Translations under genes and position numbers: made by a program
Shown: positions 4,381 to 5,138 of the stretch, piece by piece
Position numbering within the stretch: position 1 is the stretch's first letter
Layout: each line of letters begins with the position of its first letter
The notes under the pieces: generated by a model
Told to the model about the DNA's origin: nothing
Database searches by the model: none
The model's input: the letters and a program-made list of their open reading frames with translations, nothing else
From: Candidatus Cloacimonadota bacterium
GTDB taxonomy: Bacteria; Cloacimonadota; Cloacimonadia; Cloacimonadales; TCS61
Assembly: GCA_030626645.1 (NCBI GenBank)
Contig: DAOUTP010000145.1
Span: 1-5,138 of the forward strand
Direction: 5' to 3'
DNA length: 5,138 bases

Positions 4381-4881
4381 ATGAAAGTTTTATTTATTGT
4401 ATTAGTTTTCTTAATAAGTTTAGATCTAATGGCATTATCCAACGAACGCTCAATAAATTCCAATACCAATCTTAAGGAGAATACATCAAACAAAATTTCA
4501 ATTATGGAAAATGTCGAACCTTATACGAGATCTATAAATGCAAATTATGCAATCAAACCAGGTGAGAAGCTAAATGTTTATAATTTGAATGGATCTATCA
4601 AGTTTATTGGATGGAATAAGAACTATGTGAAGATCACTGCAGTTAAAAAGGTTTTTAGAAATAGTTGTGATTTAGATTGTATACAAATGACGCTCAGTAC
4701 ATTGAATGGATTAATTATTGAAACAATTAATATTTCTAATGATGATCGTGCAAGAATCGATTATATCATCAATGTACCCAAGAACACCATAATTGGAGAT
4801 ATTTTATCAAATGGGAATATCCAATATGAAAATCTTCCAAATAAGGTCTTAAGTAATATTAGAAGATTATCGAATAGATAA
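4381..4881 (+). CDS. Small secreted protein with DUF4097-like beta-repeat start
   Basis: The 166-residue product has a signal peptide (MKVLFIVLVFLISLDLMALS, cleavage near residue 18-20). A polar Ser/Asn-rich linker (21-50) follows, then a beta-rich segment. The stretch GEKLNVYNLNGSIKFIGWNKNYVKITAVKK (61-90), and later the DYIINVP and GDILSNGNIQYENLP stretch (127-153), resemble the strand-and-NG-turn pattern of DUF4097/adhesin-like proteins exported to the envelope. Such proteins usually continue for many further NG-containing turns. Here the frame stops soon after the first SNGNI turn, so this is either a short variant or a C-terminally truncated copy. Two cysteines (96 and 100, CDLDC) could form a disulfide outside the cell. 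The start is firm: AGGAGG five bases before ATG. It is a single-gene unit, with a sigma-54 promoter upstream and a strong terminator 29 bases after the stop. The role is unknown; a stress- or growth-phase-controlled envelope protein is a guess. Confidence 0.8.
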   Translation: MKVLFIVLVFLISLDLMALSNERSINSNTNLKENTSNKISIMENVEPYTRSINANYAIKPGEKLNVYNLNGSIKFIGWNKNYVKITAVKKVFRNSCDLDCIQMTLSTLNGLIIETINISNDDRARIDYIINVPKNTIIGDILSNGNIQYENLPNKVLSNIRRLSNR

Positions 4882-4882
4882 A

Positions 4883-4908
4883 TTGCACAATATTCCTCCC
4901 TAGTGCAA
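4883..4908 (+). repeat. Inverted repeat between stop codon and terminator
   Basis: TTGCAC (4883-4888) and GTGCAA (4903-4908) are perfectly complementary with a 14-base loop containing CCTCCC. It lies directly between the stop codon at 4879-4881 and the terminator stem starting at 4910, so the transcript's 3' end could have two tandem hairpins. No U-run follows it, so it would not terminate by itself. Confidence 0.4.
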
Positions 4909-4909
4909 G

Positions 4910-4954
4910 AAAAGGATCCTCCGCATAATCTGGATATGTTGGGGGATCTCTTTT
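4910..4954 (+). terminator. Intrinsic terminator after the secreted-protein gene
   Basis: AAAAGGATCCTCC (4910-4922) pairs with GGGGGATCTCTTTT (4941-4954), giving about 13 bp with one bulged T and one G-U. The loop can extend the stem further (GCATA with TATGT). The descending strand ends in CTTTT followed by AATTAT. The base of the stem is A-T rich on both sides, so it may also work for minus-strand transcripts, though no minus-strand gene lies to the right in the window. Confidence 0.75.
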
Positions 4955-5097
4955 AATTATGGTTAACATAGAATCAATTTCTATTAGTATTAATTAAATA
5001 TTTTCGAACGTTTCTAAAGCAGTTCTACACCACCTTAATCCATAAAATACTTTACAAAACCCAAGTGTAATTATTCTTTATTTTAAGAGGAGAATTT

Positions 5098-5138
5098 ATG
5101 CGCTATCTTGGATTATATATAATAATTATTTTGGCTGC
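5098..5138 (+). CDS. Start of a membrane or secreted protein (partial, runs off right edge)
   Basis: ATG at 5098 follows AGAGGAG (near 5086-5092), and 13 full codons are present: MRYLGLYIIIILA. A basic residue followed by a hydrophobic run is the beginning of a signal peptide or membrane anchor. Because a terminator lies at 4910-4954, this gene should have its own promoter in 4955-5097. No -24/-12 element is present there and no good -35/-10 pair was found. By position it may belong to the same kind of envelope protein as its upstream neighbour, but the sequence is too short to say. Confidence 0.7.
   Translation, partial: MRYLGLYIIIILA

Noticed and set aside
4955..5097. Promoter or small RNA in the last intergenic gap
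   Set aside because: No -24/-12 site, no convincing -35/-10 pair and no stable hairpin were found beyond AT-rich sequence.

Overview
The window is AT-rich DNA from a bacterium whose genes nearly all start behind recognisable purine-rich Shine-Dalgarno sites. It carries a sigma-54-type promoter and genes for signal-peptide proteins. No marker gene fixes the taxon. The style fits an anaerobic, probably Gram-negative, low-GC lineage such as a Cloacimonadota-like candidate phylum, but that placement is a weak impression. There is no tRNA, rRNA, insertion sequence or CRISPR array.

Left half, minus strand (reading from 2384 down to 1): a stand-alone GyrI-like/AraC effector-binding domain protein (1860-2384); a 74-residue protein of unknown function (1606-1830); then a long stretch without a conventional gene (1139-1605); then the membrane domain of an MsbA/LmrA-type ABC exporter that runs off the left edge (start at 1138). 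The stretch 1139-1605 is the most interesting part. It encodes a 15-codon peptide (1391-1438) behind a very strong ribosome-binding site. About 150 bases of strongly foldable RNA follow, then a textbook intrinsic terminator (1205-1236), all on the exporter's strand and just upstream of it. This is the architecture of a ribosome-sensing transcription attenuator. Several segments have mutually exclusive pairing partners, so a switch can be drawn. I do not recognise it as a named leader RNA.

The divergent intergenic region (2385-2521) separates this minus-strand block from a plus-strand block. It holds a 7-14-7 inverted repeat with TTGACA in its centre.

Right half, plus strand: a two-transmembrane K+ channel with the filter TVGYGD and cytoplasmic RCK domains (2522-3679). 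It is followed, with the stop codon overlapping the next ribosome-binding site, by a stand-alone cyclic-nucleotide-binding-domain protein without a DNA-binding domain (3688-4179). The pair looks like a split ligand-gated channel. After an intergenic gap with a near-perfect -24/-12 (sigma-54) promoter comes a short secreted protein resembling the start of a DUF4097-type beta-solenoid (4381-4881). A strong terminator (4910-4954) closes that unit. The gap 4955-5097 shows nothing beyond AT-rich sequence and the ribosome-binding site of the last gene, of which only the first 13 codons are present (5098 to the right edge).

How they may work together (inference): the left block could be a drug or stress response, with an effector-binding protein beside an exporter whose expression is tied to translation of a leader peptide. 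The right block concerns ion flux gated by a nucleotide second messenger, then an independently controlled envelope protein. Nothing in the sequence ties the two halves together beyond divergent orientation.
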